Assembly: GCF_003688915.1 (NCBI RefSeq)
Contig: NZ_REFU01000001.1
Coordinates: forward strand, 496,001-560,000
DNA length: 64,000 nt
Direction of reading: 5' to 3'
Origin: Rhodococcus sp. SBT000017
GTDB lineage: Bacteria > Actinomycetota > Actinomycetes > Mycobacteriales > Mycobacteriaceae
Shown: positions 39,814 to 51,729 of the stretch, piece by piece
Numbering within the stretch: position 1 is the stretch's first letter
Layout of the letters: each line of letters starts with the position of its first letter
Notes under the pieces: generated by a model
Database searches by the model: none
Told to the model about the DNA's origin: nothing
The model's input: the letters and a program-made list of their open reading frames with translations, nothing else
Program-made: the position numbers and the translations under genes

Positions 39814-41378
39814 ATCCATCGGTCGCATGGGAAACCGCGGCCGATCTCGTCGTGGTCGGCGGCGGAATTGCCGGACTGACCGCGGCCCGCACCGCGGCGG
39901 CTCGCGGCCTCCGGGTGATGACCGTCAGCAAGGGGCAGTCCACCGACACGGCGACGCAGTACGCCCAGGGCGGGATCGCGGTCGTCGGTCCCGAACTCGA
40001 GGATTCGATCGAATCGCATGTGGCCGACACCTGCGTTGCCGGTGCCGGTTTGTGCGATGAGGACGCGGTGCGCTCCATCGTCGCCGGCGGACGCGCGGCG
40101 ATCACCTCGCTCGAAGCTGCGGGCGCACGGTTCGACCTGGCGGCCGACGGCGCGGTAGCGCGGACCCGCGAGGGCGGCCACAGCGTTTCTCGCATCGTTC
40201 ACGCCGGGGGAGACGCCACCGGGGCCGAGGTGCAGCGCACGCTGGACGCGTCGGTGCCCACGGTGCAGTTCGACACGACCGCGCTGCGGGTGTTGACCAC
40301 CGACGGCGAGGTTGTCGGTCTCCTCGTGCGCGGGCCTCGTGGCGTCGGCGTCGTTCATTGCCCGACGGTGCTGCTCGCCACCGGCGGACTGGGACAACTC
40401 TTCTCGTGCAGCACCAACCCACCCGGCGCGACGGCCGATGGTATTGCGCTCGCACTCGACGCCGGTGCCCGGATCGCGGATCTGGAATTCGTGCAGTTCC
40501 ATCCGACGGTGCTGTTCGCCGCCGGGTCCACGGGCCGCCGCCCGTTGATCAGCGAGGCGGTGCGAGGAGAGGGAGCTCGGCTTCTCGATGTCGCAGGCAG
40601 GCCCTTCATGGCGGGAGTGCACCCGCTCGGTGACCTCGCGCCACGCGACGTGGTGTCCCGCGCCATCGCCGAACTGCTGCACGTCAGCGGTGACGACCAC
40701 GTGCTGCTGGACGCCCGCATGGTCGAACGCGTCCACGAACGGTTCCCGACCGTGACCGCCTCGTGCCTTGGTGCCGGCATCGATCCGGCGACGGACCTGA
40801 TTCCGGTGGCACCTGCAGCGCACTATTCGTGCGGGGGCGTGGCGACGGATACGTCCGGACGCACCTCGGTTCCCGGCTTGCTGGCCGCGGGCGAAGTGGC
40901 GCGCACCGGGCTGCACGGTGCCAACAGATTGGCGTCGAACAGTCTGCTCGAGGGTCTCGTCGTCGGCGACCGTGCGGCCTACTTGGCTGCCGAACGGGTC
41001 GGCCGAAGCGGAGGCATTTCGGATGTCGCATTGCCCACGTATCGCCGTATCGACCGCGCGGTGCTGCAGCGCACCATGACCGCCGAGGTCGGCGTCGTAC
41101 GGGATGCAACGGGTCTTGCTGCAGCGCAACGTATTCTGGCGCACGGCGTGGTATCGGAACCACCGGTCGATGCGCGCGCAGTCGAGGATGCAGCGCTGAC
41201 CGCTGCGGCAGAGGTGATCGTGCTGGCCGCGTCCGAGCGCCGCGAGAGCCGAGGGTGCCATACCCGACGCGATGTCCCGGAGAGTGATCCGGCGCAACGC
41301 CGCAGTCTGTTCGTCGAACGAGATCAGGGCGGGCAGTTGACGATAGTGAACGACGATGTGATGACGGGAGCGCACTGA
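39810..41378 (+). CDS. nadB: L-aspartate oxidase
   Basis: A 522-residue flavoprotein oxidising L-aspartate to iminoaspartate for NadA. FAD-binding fold at the N-terminus ([20 protein letters not shown]), [23 protein letters not shown], and the active-site stretch [20 protein letters not shown] then [23 protein letters not shown] 39810 overlaps the nadA stop. Middle gene of nadABC. Confidence 0.95.
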
Positions 41379-41379
41379 C

Positions 41380-42255
41380 ATGACCGACACCCCGAACGAG
41401 GTGAACCCGGGCGTCGATCGCGCCGAGGTACTCGCACTGATCAGGACCGCGCTCGACGAGGACCTGCGGTACGGACCCGACATCACCACGCTGGCAACGG
41501 TTCCCGAGAATGCCGTCGCCACGGCATCGGTGGTCTCGCGTCACTTCGGCACGATCGCCGGGATCGATGTCGGTCTCCTGGTTCTCGACGAGGTGATCGG
41601 AGCCGACCAGTACTCCGTCGTGAACCGCATCGGGGACGGATCCGAGGTCGAACCGGGACAGGCCGTTCTCACGGTCGAGGCCCCGACTCGGGGTTTGCTC
41701 ACTGCCGAACGCACGATGCTCAACATCGTCTGTCACCTTTCGGGGATCGCCACCGCGACGGCCGGCTGGGTCGCCGAGGTCGCCGACACCGAGTGCAAGA
41801 TCCGGGACAGTCGAAAGACGTTGCCGGGGCTGCGTTCACTGCAGAAGTACGCCGTTCGTGCCGGCGGCGGCGTCAATCATCGGATGGGTCTGGGCGATGC
41901 CGCGCTCATCAAGGACAATCACGTGGCGGCTGCAGGTTCGGTCGTCGCTGCCTTGAACGCGGTGCGGGCTGCGGCTCCCGACATCGCGTGCGAGGTCGAG
42001 GTCGACAGCCTAGAGCAACTCGACCAGGTGCTCGGCGAGAACGTAGAACTGGTTCTGCTGGACAATTTTCCGCTGTGGCAGACGCAGATGGCGGTGCAAC
42101 GTCGCGCCACCCACGCGCCGCAGACGAAGCTGGAATCCTCGGGCGGCCTGACCGTCGACGTGGCTCGGGACTACGCGCGCACGGGGGTCGACTTCCTCGC
42201 GGTGGGCGGTCTGACACACTCGGTGACAGTGCTCGATCTCGGCCTGGACATGTAG
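41380..42255 (+). CDS. nadC: Nicotinate-nucleotide pyrophosphorylase (quinolinate phosphoribosyltransferase)
   Basis: A 291-residue enzyme decarboxylating quinolinate to nicotinate mononucleotide with PRPP. Motifs: EDLRYGPDITTLATVPE, LNIVCHLSGIATATA, RDSRKTLPGLRSLQKYAVRA, GGGVNHRMGLGDAALIKDNH and the barrel end VARDYARTGVDFLAVGGLTH. It starts one base after the nadB stop and ends the NAD operon. Confidence 0.96.
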   Translation: MTDTPNEVNPGVDRAEVLALIRTALDEDLRYGPDITTLATVPENAVATASVVSRHFGTIAGIDVGLLVLDEVIGADQYSVVNRIGDGSEVEPGQAVLTVEAPTRGLLTAERTMLNIVCHLSGIATATAGWVAEVADTECKIRDSRKTLPGLRSLQKYAVRAGGGVNHRMGLGDAALIKDNHVAAAGSVVAALNAVRAAAPDIACEVEVDSLEQLDQVLGENVELVLLDNFPLWQTQMAVQRRATHAPQTKLESSGGLTVDVARDYARTGVDFLAVGGLTHSVTVLDLGLDM

Positions 42256-42288
42256 TCGAGCCTCGCAATGTGAGGACTGCTTTCGAAG

Positions 42289-42663
42289 ATGGAAGTTCAG
42301 AGTGTCCGCCTCGACAGTTGGATCTGGGCGGTCCGGTTGTTCAAGACGCGGTCTGCCGCGGCTGCTGCCTGCCGCGGCGGACACGTCCGCGTCAACGGAA
42401 CTCCCGCCAAACCCGGGCATCGCATCGGCCCCGACGACGAGATCAGACTCCGGGCCGATGGGGTGGAGAAGATCGTCGTCGTGGTGCGGGCCATCACCAA
42501 ACGTGTCGGCGCAGCGGTCGTTCCCGAGTGCTTGATCGATCGCAGTCCGCCGCCGCCACCGAAAGAAGTTCTGGCCTCCGTACCGAGGCGTGATCGAGGG
42601 GCGGGCAGGCCCACCAAGCGCGATCGTCGTGAAATCGACCGACTGCGGGGCCTGGGCCTCTAG
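42289..42663 (+). CDS. S4-domain RNA-binding protein (Hsp15-like)
   Basis: A 124-residue basic protein. The S4 domain (~5-70, VRLDSWIWAVRLFKTRSAAA, CRGGHVRVNGTPAKPGHRIG) is followed by a positively charged tail with poly-Pro and RGAGRPTKRDRREIDRLRGL. It resembles Hsp15, which rescues stalled 50S subunits in enterobacteria. It lies 33 bases after nadC and may share its transcript. Confidence 0.88.
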   Translation: MEVQSVRLDSWIWAVRLFKTRSAAAAACRGGHVRVNGTPAKPGHRIGPDDEIRLRADGVEKIVVVVRAITKRVGAAVVPECLIDRSPPPPPKEVLASVPRRDRGAGRPTKRDRREIDRLRGLGL

Positions 42664-42858
42664 TGCTCCCGGCTCCTTTCAGTTACCCATTCTGTTTCTG
42701 GCCATCGACGCTTCCCTTGTCATCGCCGCACCGCTTCTGTTGATGTCAGTGGGACTCGGAACAGCTGTTCTGATTCACAATCGAAAGCGTCACCCGGTTC
42801 GCTGAAAGATCCCTACGCGCGTGTAGGCAGGGCTGTGCCCTGACGCTTGTGTGGGTCG
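42664..42858. terminator. Intergenic region with tandem hairpins
   Basis: Hairpins CCTAC/GTAGG (42812-42827), CAGGGC-TGT-GCCCTG (42828-42842) and CCTGACG/CGTCAGG (42839-42863) stand in a row at the 3' end of the convergent DUF222 gene. No T-tract follows. The first 130 bases hold an open frame with a hydrophobic stretch that I could not support as a gene. Confidence 0.5.
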
Positions 42859-44709
42859 TCAGGCGGGTTGGCGTGGTTCTTCGTAACCGGTTTCGTCGGG
42901 CTGGTCGGGTGGGTACAGCACTTCCTCGGGGTGGTGTGCGTGATTGATCAGCCCGCGCCTGCGTGGGTCCATTCCGGTGGGTGGATGCCACAGGGTGCGA
43001 CCCGGATAGCGATGTCCTGCTCCGGTTTCGGTGGTCGCCCACTTTCCTGGTCCGGTGCCGACGAGTGCGTGGTGCATGTCGCAGCCGAAGGTCAATCCGT
43101 CGATGTCGGTGTAGCCGCCGTCGACCCAGTCGGTGACGTGATGGGCTTGGCACCACGTTGCCGGGCGGGTGCAGGAGGGGAAGCTGCAGCCACGGTCGCG
43201 GGCGATGAGCACGATGCGTTGATCGGCGGAGGCGATGCGTTTCGAGCGGCCGAGGTACAACGCCCTGCCGTGGTCGTCGAAGATCGTCAGGTAGTGGTGG
43301 GCGTGGGAGGCCATGCGGATTGCGTCGCGAATCGAGACGCGGGAGCCGGTGCCGGTCATCGCGTAACCGCAGCCAGCTTCGAGATCTTTCAGTGTCATGG
43401 TGACGATAGCGGTGACGGGCAGGCCTCGATGTGTGCCGAGGGTGCCGGAGGCGAGTGTCTGCCGGAGCGCCAGTTTCAGGGCGTCGTGATGGCGTTCGCG
43501 TTGGGTGCGGATATCCCGCGCGGCGGCAGCGTCGCGTGCTGCAGCCTTACCCAGCGCTTCGTCGCCGCCGCCGTCTGTATCGGCATCGGCTGTGTCGTCG
43601 GGTTCGGCTGTGTCGTCGGGCCCTGTGCCGCAACCGCAGTCGATGCCGTCGCCGGACGAGCCGTCACCGTCGCATGGACCGTCGCCCCACAGTCCCGCAT
43701 CGCTCGTCGGACCGTCGTCCGGCTGTGGGTGCGGTGGGGTCTCGGTATCGCAGACACCACCCGATGGAGGCGAATCCGGTTCAGCTACTGCAGGATCGGG
43801 ACGCGCACCGTCACTCTCGGCACCAGGGGTCGTGCTGTCCTTGCTGCCGGAAGTGCTGTCGGTCTCGTCGGTCTCGTCATGGACGACGGACGTCGGGTCC
43901 GCGGGGTTGTTGACGCCAGGTTTCGCGGCTTTGGAGAACAGGGCTTCGAGGTAGGCGCGTAGTTCGGGGTCGACGCAGAACTTTCCTTCCGACATACCGT
44001 CGGCACCCTGCTCACCGAGGTAGAAGAACGCATCCCTCCGCTTCCGTGGCCTCGGCTTTCCGTCCTCGTCCTCGTCCTCGTCTTCGTCATCGTCGTCGTG
44101 GTCGCCGTCGGGGTTGAGGATCGAGTCCAAGTGCGCGACGACCGGCGCGAAGTCGTCGGGCCGGAACTTCTTCGCCTCTGTCACCAATTGCTGTTCGGCG
44201 AGATCGCGGGTCTGCGGATCGACACTCGAGGGGAGATGTCTGAAGAATTCGCGGATCATCTGCACATGCTTGGCATTGAGCAACCCCGACCGCAGTGCTT
44301 CGGCAGTTCGCGGCAGCAACGGCGGCAGTACTTCACCCGAGAACGCGGTCCGGTCACCCAACTCCGCCGCCAGACGCACTCGTGCACCCGCTGCTCGTGG
44401 GGTGATCCGCAGCATCCACGCCACCGACGACGGCACCGACCCCGGATACACATCGAGGCCGTGCTGACCGATGAGTTCGTTGAGCCAGGTGTACGAGTAC
44501 GCCGACAGGGATCGGGTCAGCATCTCCATCCGTTGGATCACCGCACGCCGATCCGCATTCGTCCACGACACCGACGCCTGTTCCGCCAACTCCGCCGCCG
44601 CGGACTCGACCCGGTCGACCAACATCGACAACTTCGGATCGGACACCTCAGGGGTGGGCGGCACCGTATCGATGCCGTCCACCCCTGATCCGCCGTCCCC
44701 TGAAAGCAT
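42859..44709 (-). CDS. DUF222/HNH endonuclease (13E12 repeat family)
   Basis: A 616-residue protein of the family multiplied in mycobacteria and rhodococci. The DUF222 domain spans ~20-290, with NAKHVQMIREFFRHLPSSVD. A C-terminal HNH nuclease follows: RDRGCSFPSCTRPATWCQAHH, DWVDGGYTDIDGLTFGCDMHH, zinc Cys pairs and His. An acidic run of Asp/Glu at ~203-219 precedes a basic PRPRKRRD, and a ~120-residue Asp/Pro/Gly/Thr-rich linker separates the domains. Function in vivo is unknown; often linked to mobile DNA. Confidence 0.88.
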   Translation of the reverse strand: MLSGDGGSGVDGIDTVPPTPEVSDPKLSMLVDRVESAAAELAEQASVSWTNADRRAVIQRMEMLTRSLSAYSYTWLNELIGQHGLDVYPGSVPSSVAWMLRITPRAAGARVRLAAELGDRTAFSGEVLPPLLPRTAEALRSGLLNAKHVQMIREFFRHLPSSVDPQTRDLAEQQLVTEAKKFRPDDFAPVVAHLDSILNPDGDHDDDDEDEDEDEDGKPRPRKRRDAFFYLGEQGADGMSEGKFCVDPELRAYLEALFSKAAKPGVNNPADPTSVVHDETDETDSTSGSKDSTTPGAESDGARPDPAVAEPDSPPSGGVCDTETPPHPQPDDGPTSDAGLWGDGPCDGDGSSGDGIDCGCGTGPDDTAEPDDTADADTDGGGDEALGKAAARDAAAARDIRTQRERHHDALKLALRQTLASGTLGTHRGLPVTAIVTMTLKDLEAGCGYAMTGTGSRVSIRDAIRMASHAHHYLTIFDDHGRALYLGRSKRIASADQRIVLIARDRGCSFPSCTRPATWCQAHHVTDWVDGGYTDIDGLTFGCDMHHALVGTGPGKWATTETGAGHRYPGRTLWHPPTGMDPRRRGLINHAHHPEEVLYPPDQPDETGYEEPRQPA

Positions 44710-44788
44710 GAACAGAATCTACCGCGACCCACCGACACACTCTCGAACACACGTTCTCATGGATTCGGGGCGGCGCGAGATGCAGACG

Positions 44789-45772
44789 TCAGCGACGCTT
44801 GCCGCTGCGTCGGGCGTTCGTCTTCGTCTTGGCAACGGGGCGAGCAGGTTTCGAGGGGTGCGCTTTCTTCTTCTTGAACGGTGTTTCGTCCGACGGTCCG
44901 CGTGAGCTGCGGGTCGAGCGGCCGCGGACGATGCCGATGAATTCCTCGATGCGGTCGTCCTCGCGTTCGGCGACCCAGGCCAGTGCAATCTGCGACTGCT
45001 CGACGTCGGTCACCGGGCGGTAGACGAGGTCCCTACGGGCGTTGAATCGGGCGACCGAGTGCGGCACGATCGCCACCCCCAGCCCGGCGGCCACGTACTC
45101 GAACGTCTCGGCGACGGAATTCATCGGGGGCAGTTCCGGTCGATTGCCGACCACGAGTTCGGTTGCCACCGCTGCCCATTCGGGCACCGTCGCTGGTTCG
45201 GCGAGCAGATGCTCGTCGGCGAGATCGGTTGCGGTGACCGAATCGAATGCGGCGACCGCGTGGTCTTTCGGGACCACCACGACCTGCACTTCTTGATAGA
45301 GACCGATCGCGTTGAGGCCATCGCGGTCGATCGGCGGTCGAACGAAGCTCACATCGACCGTGCCCTCGTGCAAAGCCGACACCTGTGTCTCCGGCGTCGT
45401 CGCCACCACGGACAGCGTGACGTCCGGAAAACGATCCGCCCAGATACGCGTCCACTTCGTCAGCGTCACACCTTCGGCGTATCCGATGGTGAACGTCGTC
45501 GGCTCGGCAGCAGCAACCTGCGCGAGTTCCGAGAGCCGATCGTCCTCGGCGATCTCCACCAGCGCCCGCTCGAGCAGATCGCGGCCGTCGGCAGTGAGTT
45601 CGGTGGGGGAGGCACCCGGCACGAACAGGTCGACGCCGAGCTGTTCCTCGAGTTCCACGACCGTCTTGCTCAAGCGGATTCGCGAGATTCCCAGCGACTG
45701 AGCAGCGCGCGCGAAATGCAGTTGCTGCGCTACCGCCGCGTACCAGCGCAGTGTCTGCACATCGATGTTCAC
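44789..45772 (-). CDS. LysR-family regulator with a lysine-rich tail
   Basis: A 327-residue LysR protein from GTG 45772. The HTH (LRWYAAVAQQLHFARAAQSL, GISRIRLSKTVVELEEQLGV) and the periplasmic-binding-like effector domain (~90-290) are complete. The last ~34 residues are basic (FKKKKAHPSKPARPVAKTK), not a normal LysR feature. It is divergent from the DUF5997 gene with 78 bases between, the natural target. Confidence 0.87.
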   Translation of the reverse strand: MNIDVQTLRWYAAVAQQLHFARAAQSLGISRIRLSKTVVELEEQLGVDLFVPGASPTELTADGRDLLERALVEIAEDDRLSELAQVAAAEPTTFTIGYAEGVTLTKWTRIWADRFPDVTLSVVATTPETQVSALHEGTVDVSFVRPPIDRDGLNAIGLYQEVQVVVVPKDHAVAAFDSVTATDLADEHLLAEPATVPEWAAVATELVVGNRPELPPMNSVAETFEYVAAGLGVAIVPHSVARFNARRDLVYRPVTDVEQSQIALAWVAEREDDRIEEFIGIVRGRSTRSSRGPSDETPFKKKKAHPSKPARPVAKTKTNARRSGKRR

Positions 45773-45850
45773 AGTGTCGAGCCTATGGGACGAGGAGGGC
45801 AGTGAGGGACGGTGGCGTCGAGAGCGCCGACGGCCGGATAAGCTGTTCCG

Positions 45851-46267
45851 GTGAGCCCGGAGAACAAGCAGCAGACCATGAAGCCATTGACCGCGGCGAA
45901 CAAGCTCGGCATCTACCTTCCCGCAGCACCCGAAGAATTCCAGAACTCGATGATCAGCAGGTCCGACCTGGACGCACTGCGCAGCGATCCGCCGCAGTGG
46001 TTGACCGACCTGCAGACCAACGGACCCTTCCCGCGCGACGTCATCGCGAAGAAGCTGGGCGTATCCATCGCAGGGCTGGCCCGCGGCGGTGTCACCGAAG
46101 CGCTGACCAGCGAGGCGATCGACGAACTCGTCGCCAGCCCGCCCCAGTGGCTCGTTCGCGAGCGTCGCACCCAGGTTCAGGTGCGCAAGGATGCCGAACG
46201 CATCAAGGAGAAGCAGGAAGCGCGTCGTACCTCGGGCAACCGACCGACAAAGCTGCGCAACCTCTAG
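45851..46267 (+). CDS. DUF5997-family protein
   Basis: A 138-residue soluble protein from GTG 45851. KPLTAANKLGIYLPAAPEEF, QWLTDLQTNGPFPRDVIAKK and QWLVRERRTQVQVRKDAERI are phrases I associate with DUF5997 of actinobacteria. The pattern VIAKKLGVSIAGLARGGVTE looks like a helix-turn-helix, and a charged coiled coil ends the chain. Divergent from LysR; tail-to-tail with YchJ by 4 bases. Confidence 0.82.
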   Translation: MSPENKQQTMKPLTAANKLGIYLPAAPEEFQNSMISRSDLDALRSDPPQWLTDLQTNGPFPRDVIAKKLGVSIAGLARGGVTEALTSEAIDELVASPPQWLVRERRTQVQVRKDAERIKEKQEARRTSGNRPTKLRNL

Positions 46268-46647
46268 CGCGAGACGATCCCGTCGAGGTAGAGCCACCGG
46301 CCGTCCACTCGGACGAAGCGGCTCACCTCACTCATCGAGCCCGCCCCGTCGGGATGCTTGTACCGGGCCTTGAACTCGACGGTTCCCGCGTCGTCGAACA
46401 AGCCACCGGCCTCGATTGCGAGAACGTCGAGTCGATACCACCGCTGATCGGGGTCCAACTCCAGTTCGGCCGGTGCAGTGTCGGAATGCCACGATGCGCG
46501 GAGATAGTCCACATCTGCGACGGCGAACGCGGTGAATCGTGATCGCATCAGCTTTTCGGCTGTAGGCGCGCTCGCATCGCCGCGCAGGTACGGCTCGCAA
46601 CAGGCGTCGAACGTGTCACCACTCGAACACGGACACCGTCCGCTCAC
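46264..46647 (-). CDS. YchJ-family SEC-C/NTF2-like protein
   Basis: A 127-residue protein of the UPF0225/YchJ family. SGRCPCSSGDTFDACCEPYL is the SEC-C-like zinc motif with Cys5, Cys7, Cys16 and Cys17; LMRSRFTAFAVADVDYLRAS and the C-terminal WLYLDGIVSR complete the NTF2-like domain. ATG 46647 overlaps the stop of the small gene upstream (ATGA). Function unknown. Confidence 0.9.
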   Translation of the reverse strand: MSGRCPCSSGDTFDACCEPYLRGDASAPTAEKLMRSRFTAFAVADVDYLRASWHSDTAPAELELDPDQRWYRLDVLAIEAGGLFDDAGTVEFKARYKHPDGAGSMSEVSRFVRVDGRWLYLDGIVSR

Positions 46648-46805
46648 TCGTCGACTACTTCGACCGTGTAGGTGCCCAGTTCGTGCTCGTCACGCTTGCC
46701 GACGTCCTGGATCCAGGTGTTGGCCTCGAGAAGAGTGTCGAACAGTCCCAGTGGAATCGGATCGCCGCCGAGGGCATTCTTCATGTGCACGCGGTACTTC
46801 CTCAC
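46644..46805 (-). CDS. Small protein of 53 residues in the lysE-ychJ operon
   Basis: GTG 46805 overlaps the LysE-type stop (GTGA) and the TGA at 46644 overlaps the ychJ ATG, so the frame is bounded by coupled genes on both sides. The product (RKYRVHMKNALGGDPIPLGL, FDTLLEANTWIQDVGKR, ELGTYTVEVVDE) is soluble, alternates strand and helix, and has no Cys. I do not recognise a family. Longer readings of the frame are antisense to lysE and not real. Confidence 0.65.
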   Translation of the reverse strand: MRKYRVHMKNALGGDPIPLGLFDTLLEANTWIQDVGKRDEHELGTYTVEVVDE

Positions 46806-47428
46806 GGAGTCACGCGCCGAACGGTCGCCAAGAACGTTGCGGCGGCAAAGAACAGCCCGGCGAACGTGCGGTTCATCGTCTTCTGCTGGCGCTGCGATTT
46901 CATCAAGCGCAGCACCCGCGAGGCCAGCGAGGTGTACCCCGTCATCACGAGCATGTCGACCGCCACCATCGTCGCGGCGATCACCAGGTACTGAACGACG
47001 AGAGGTCGCGTCGGATCTAGGAACTGGGGGAGCACCGCAACCATGAAGACGACGGCTTTCGGGTTGCTGGCGTTGACGAGGAAGCCGCGGGCGAGCATCG
47101 TCGTGCCACGGTCCGCCACTGCCGGGGCGTCGGCGACGTCGGCCGGGGCGGCCCGCCACTGCCGAACGCCGAGGTAGACGAGGTAGGCAACGCCGAACCA
47201 CTTGATGGCGGTGAAGGCCAGTGCAGAATTCGCCAGAACGGCTCCCAGTCCGACCGCGACGATGCCGACCTGAACAAGCAGACCGATCTGCAGCCCGAAG
47301 ATGTTCCAGTATCCGCGGCGCAGGCCGTAGCGGAGCCCGGTGGACATCGACGCAATGGCACCGGCGCCGGGGGAGAGACTGATGACGATGCTCGCACCGA
47401 GAAAAGCGAGCCACACTGACCAGGACAT
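46802..47428 (-). CDS. LysE/RhtB-family amino-acid exporter
   Basis: A 208-residue, six-helix exporter. WSVWLAFLGASIVISLSPGA, then GLRYGLRRGYWNIFGLQIGL, is the RhtB signature, followed by YLVYLGVRQWRA and GFLVNASNPKAVVFMVAVLP. Members pump out homoserine, threonine, leucine or cysteine-pathway compounds. First of a three-gene operon with a small protein and YchJ. Confidence 0.92.
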   Translation of the reverse strand: MSWSVWLAFLGASIVISLSPGAGAIASMSTGLRYGLRRGYWNIFGLQIGLLVQVGIVAVGLGAVLANSALAFTAIKWFGVAYLVYLGVRQWRAAPADVADAPAVADRGTTMLARGFLVNASNPKAVVFMVAVLPQFLDPTRPLVVQYLVIAATMVAVDMLVMTGYTSLASRVLRLMKSQRQQKTMNRTFAGLFFAAATFLATVRRVTP

Positions 47429-47510
47429 GCGTTCATTGAACTACGGCCGTCAATTCCTATTCGTCTCGACCAGGTGTGTCGAACAAGGCGCAGTGGGGTA
47501 GGCCGTGAAG

Positions 47511-47978
47511 ATGGCAGACATCAGAACGATCGATACAGGCCCGCAGCAAGTCACCCGTCAGACCGAGGTGCGGGCACCGGCGTCGGAGCTGTTCGACATC
47601 GTGGCCGATCCCACCCGGCACGGTGAGCTCGACGGATCCGGCACGGTCAAGGACACCGTTCGCGGTCCCGATCGACTCAGCACCGGTGCGAAATTCTCCG
47701 TCGGCATGAAGCAGTACGGCGTGCCCTACAAGATCACCAGCACCGTCACCGAGTTCGTCGACGCCGACAAGCACAAGGTCGTCGAGTGGCAGCACCCGAT
47801 GGGCCACAGCTGGCGCTGGGAGTTCGAGGAGAAGCAGCCGGGGCTGACCACGGTCACCGAGAGCTTCAAGTACGGCACCGCCAAGGTCCCCAAGGTGCTC
47901 GAGCTGTTCAAGATGCCGCAGAAGAACGCGCAGGGCATAAAGAGCACGCTGCACAACCTGGCTGCCCGCTACGCCTGA
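47511..47978 (+). CDS. SRPBCC-family ligand-binding protein
   Basis: A ~155-residue START/Bet v1-type fold: [20 protein letters not shown], a long hydrophobic groove region ([38 protein letters not shown]) and the C-terminal helix [28 protein letters not shown] is 8 bases before ATG 47511, which beats GTG 47505. Ligand unknown. Confidence 0.85.
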   Translation: MADIRTIDTGPQQVTRQTEVRAPASELFDIVADPTRHGELDGSGTVKDTVRGPDRLSTGAKFSVGMKQYGVPYKITSTVTEFVDADKHKVVEWQHPMGHSWRWEFEEKQPGLTTVTESFKYGTAKVPKVLELFKMPQKNAQGIKSTLHNLAARYA

Positions 47979-47999
47979 CCTGGATCTATTCTGACCGGC

Positions 48000-48518
48000 A
48001 TGCCGATCGATCCCGACACCAAGAACTGGACCTGGGTACTCGAGCGAGCGTGCCCGGACTGCGGGTTCGACTCGAGTGCCGTCGACTACGACGACATACC
48101 GGACCTGATCCGCGCCGACGTCGAACGTTGGGAGGCGGTGCTGCAGCGCAACGACGCGCCAGTGCGCCCCGACGACTCGACGTGGTCCGCGCTCGAGTAC
48201 GCCGCGCACGTACGCGACGCGCACCGCATCTTCCGCACCCGGCTCGCGTTGGTGTTGACCGAGGACGATCCCGAGTTCGAGAACTGGGACCAGGACGCCA
48301 CCGCGCTGGCCGAGGACTACAACGCACAGAATCCCGCGACAGTCGCATCGGAACTCGGCGAAGCCGCGCGCACCCTGGCCGACGATTTCGCCGCTGTACC
48401 GCCGGAGGATCGGCATCGGACCGGTCGGCGCAGCGACGGGTCGAACTTCTCCGTCGAATCACTGGCTGCCTACTACATTCACGACCCCATCCATCATCTG
48501 TGGGACGTGCGGGGCTGA
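48000..48518 (+). CDS. DinB-fold protein (YfiT/DinB superfamily)
   Basis: A 172-residue helical protein. An N-terminal Cys pair ([10 protein letters not shown]) precedes the four-helix DinB domain: [20 protein letters not shown] contains the first metal-binding His, and [17 protein letters not shown] the final pair. These give the three-His site of metal-dependent DinB enzymes. Possibly mycothiol- or bacillithiol-transferase-like. It is unrelated to DNA polymerase IV despite the family name. Alone, 89 bases before hisD. Confidence 0.82.
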   Translation: MPIDPDTKNWTWVLERACPDCGFDSSAVDYDDIPDLIRADVERWEAVLQRNDAPVRPDDSTWSALEYAAHVRDAHRIFRTRLALVLTEDDPEFENWDQDATALAEDYNAQNPATVASELGEAARTLADDFAAVPPEDRHRTGRRSDGSNFSVESLAAYYIHDPIHHLWDVRG

Positions 48519-48607
48519 GCCGAATTCGGTGGAACTATCCTGGGTGTTCGAACCACACTGTTACGACCGAACCCCGGCACCGAACCGACTTCACGAAGGG
48601 GCCCACT

Positions 48608-51707
<3,100 letters not shown>

Positions 51708-51729
51708 TCGGTCGATCGGCGCTCGTGCG

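Noticed and set aside
42590..42805. 71-codon frame with a hydrophobic stretch after the S4 gene
   Set aside because: It begins inside the S4 gene, has no ribosome binding site near an internal start, and shows no family resemblance; left as intergenic.
44041..44112. Tandem short repeat resembling a CRISPR or microsatellite
   Set aside because: It is a run of GAC/GAG codons coding the acidic segment of the DUF222 protein, with no spacers.
42859..44709. Mobile element boundary around the DUF222/HNH gene
   Set aside because: No terminal inverted repeats, target duplications, integrase or transposase were seen on either side.
48519..48607. T-box or leader control before hisD
   Set aside because: No specifier hairpin or T-box consensus was recognised in the 89-base gap.
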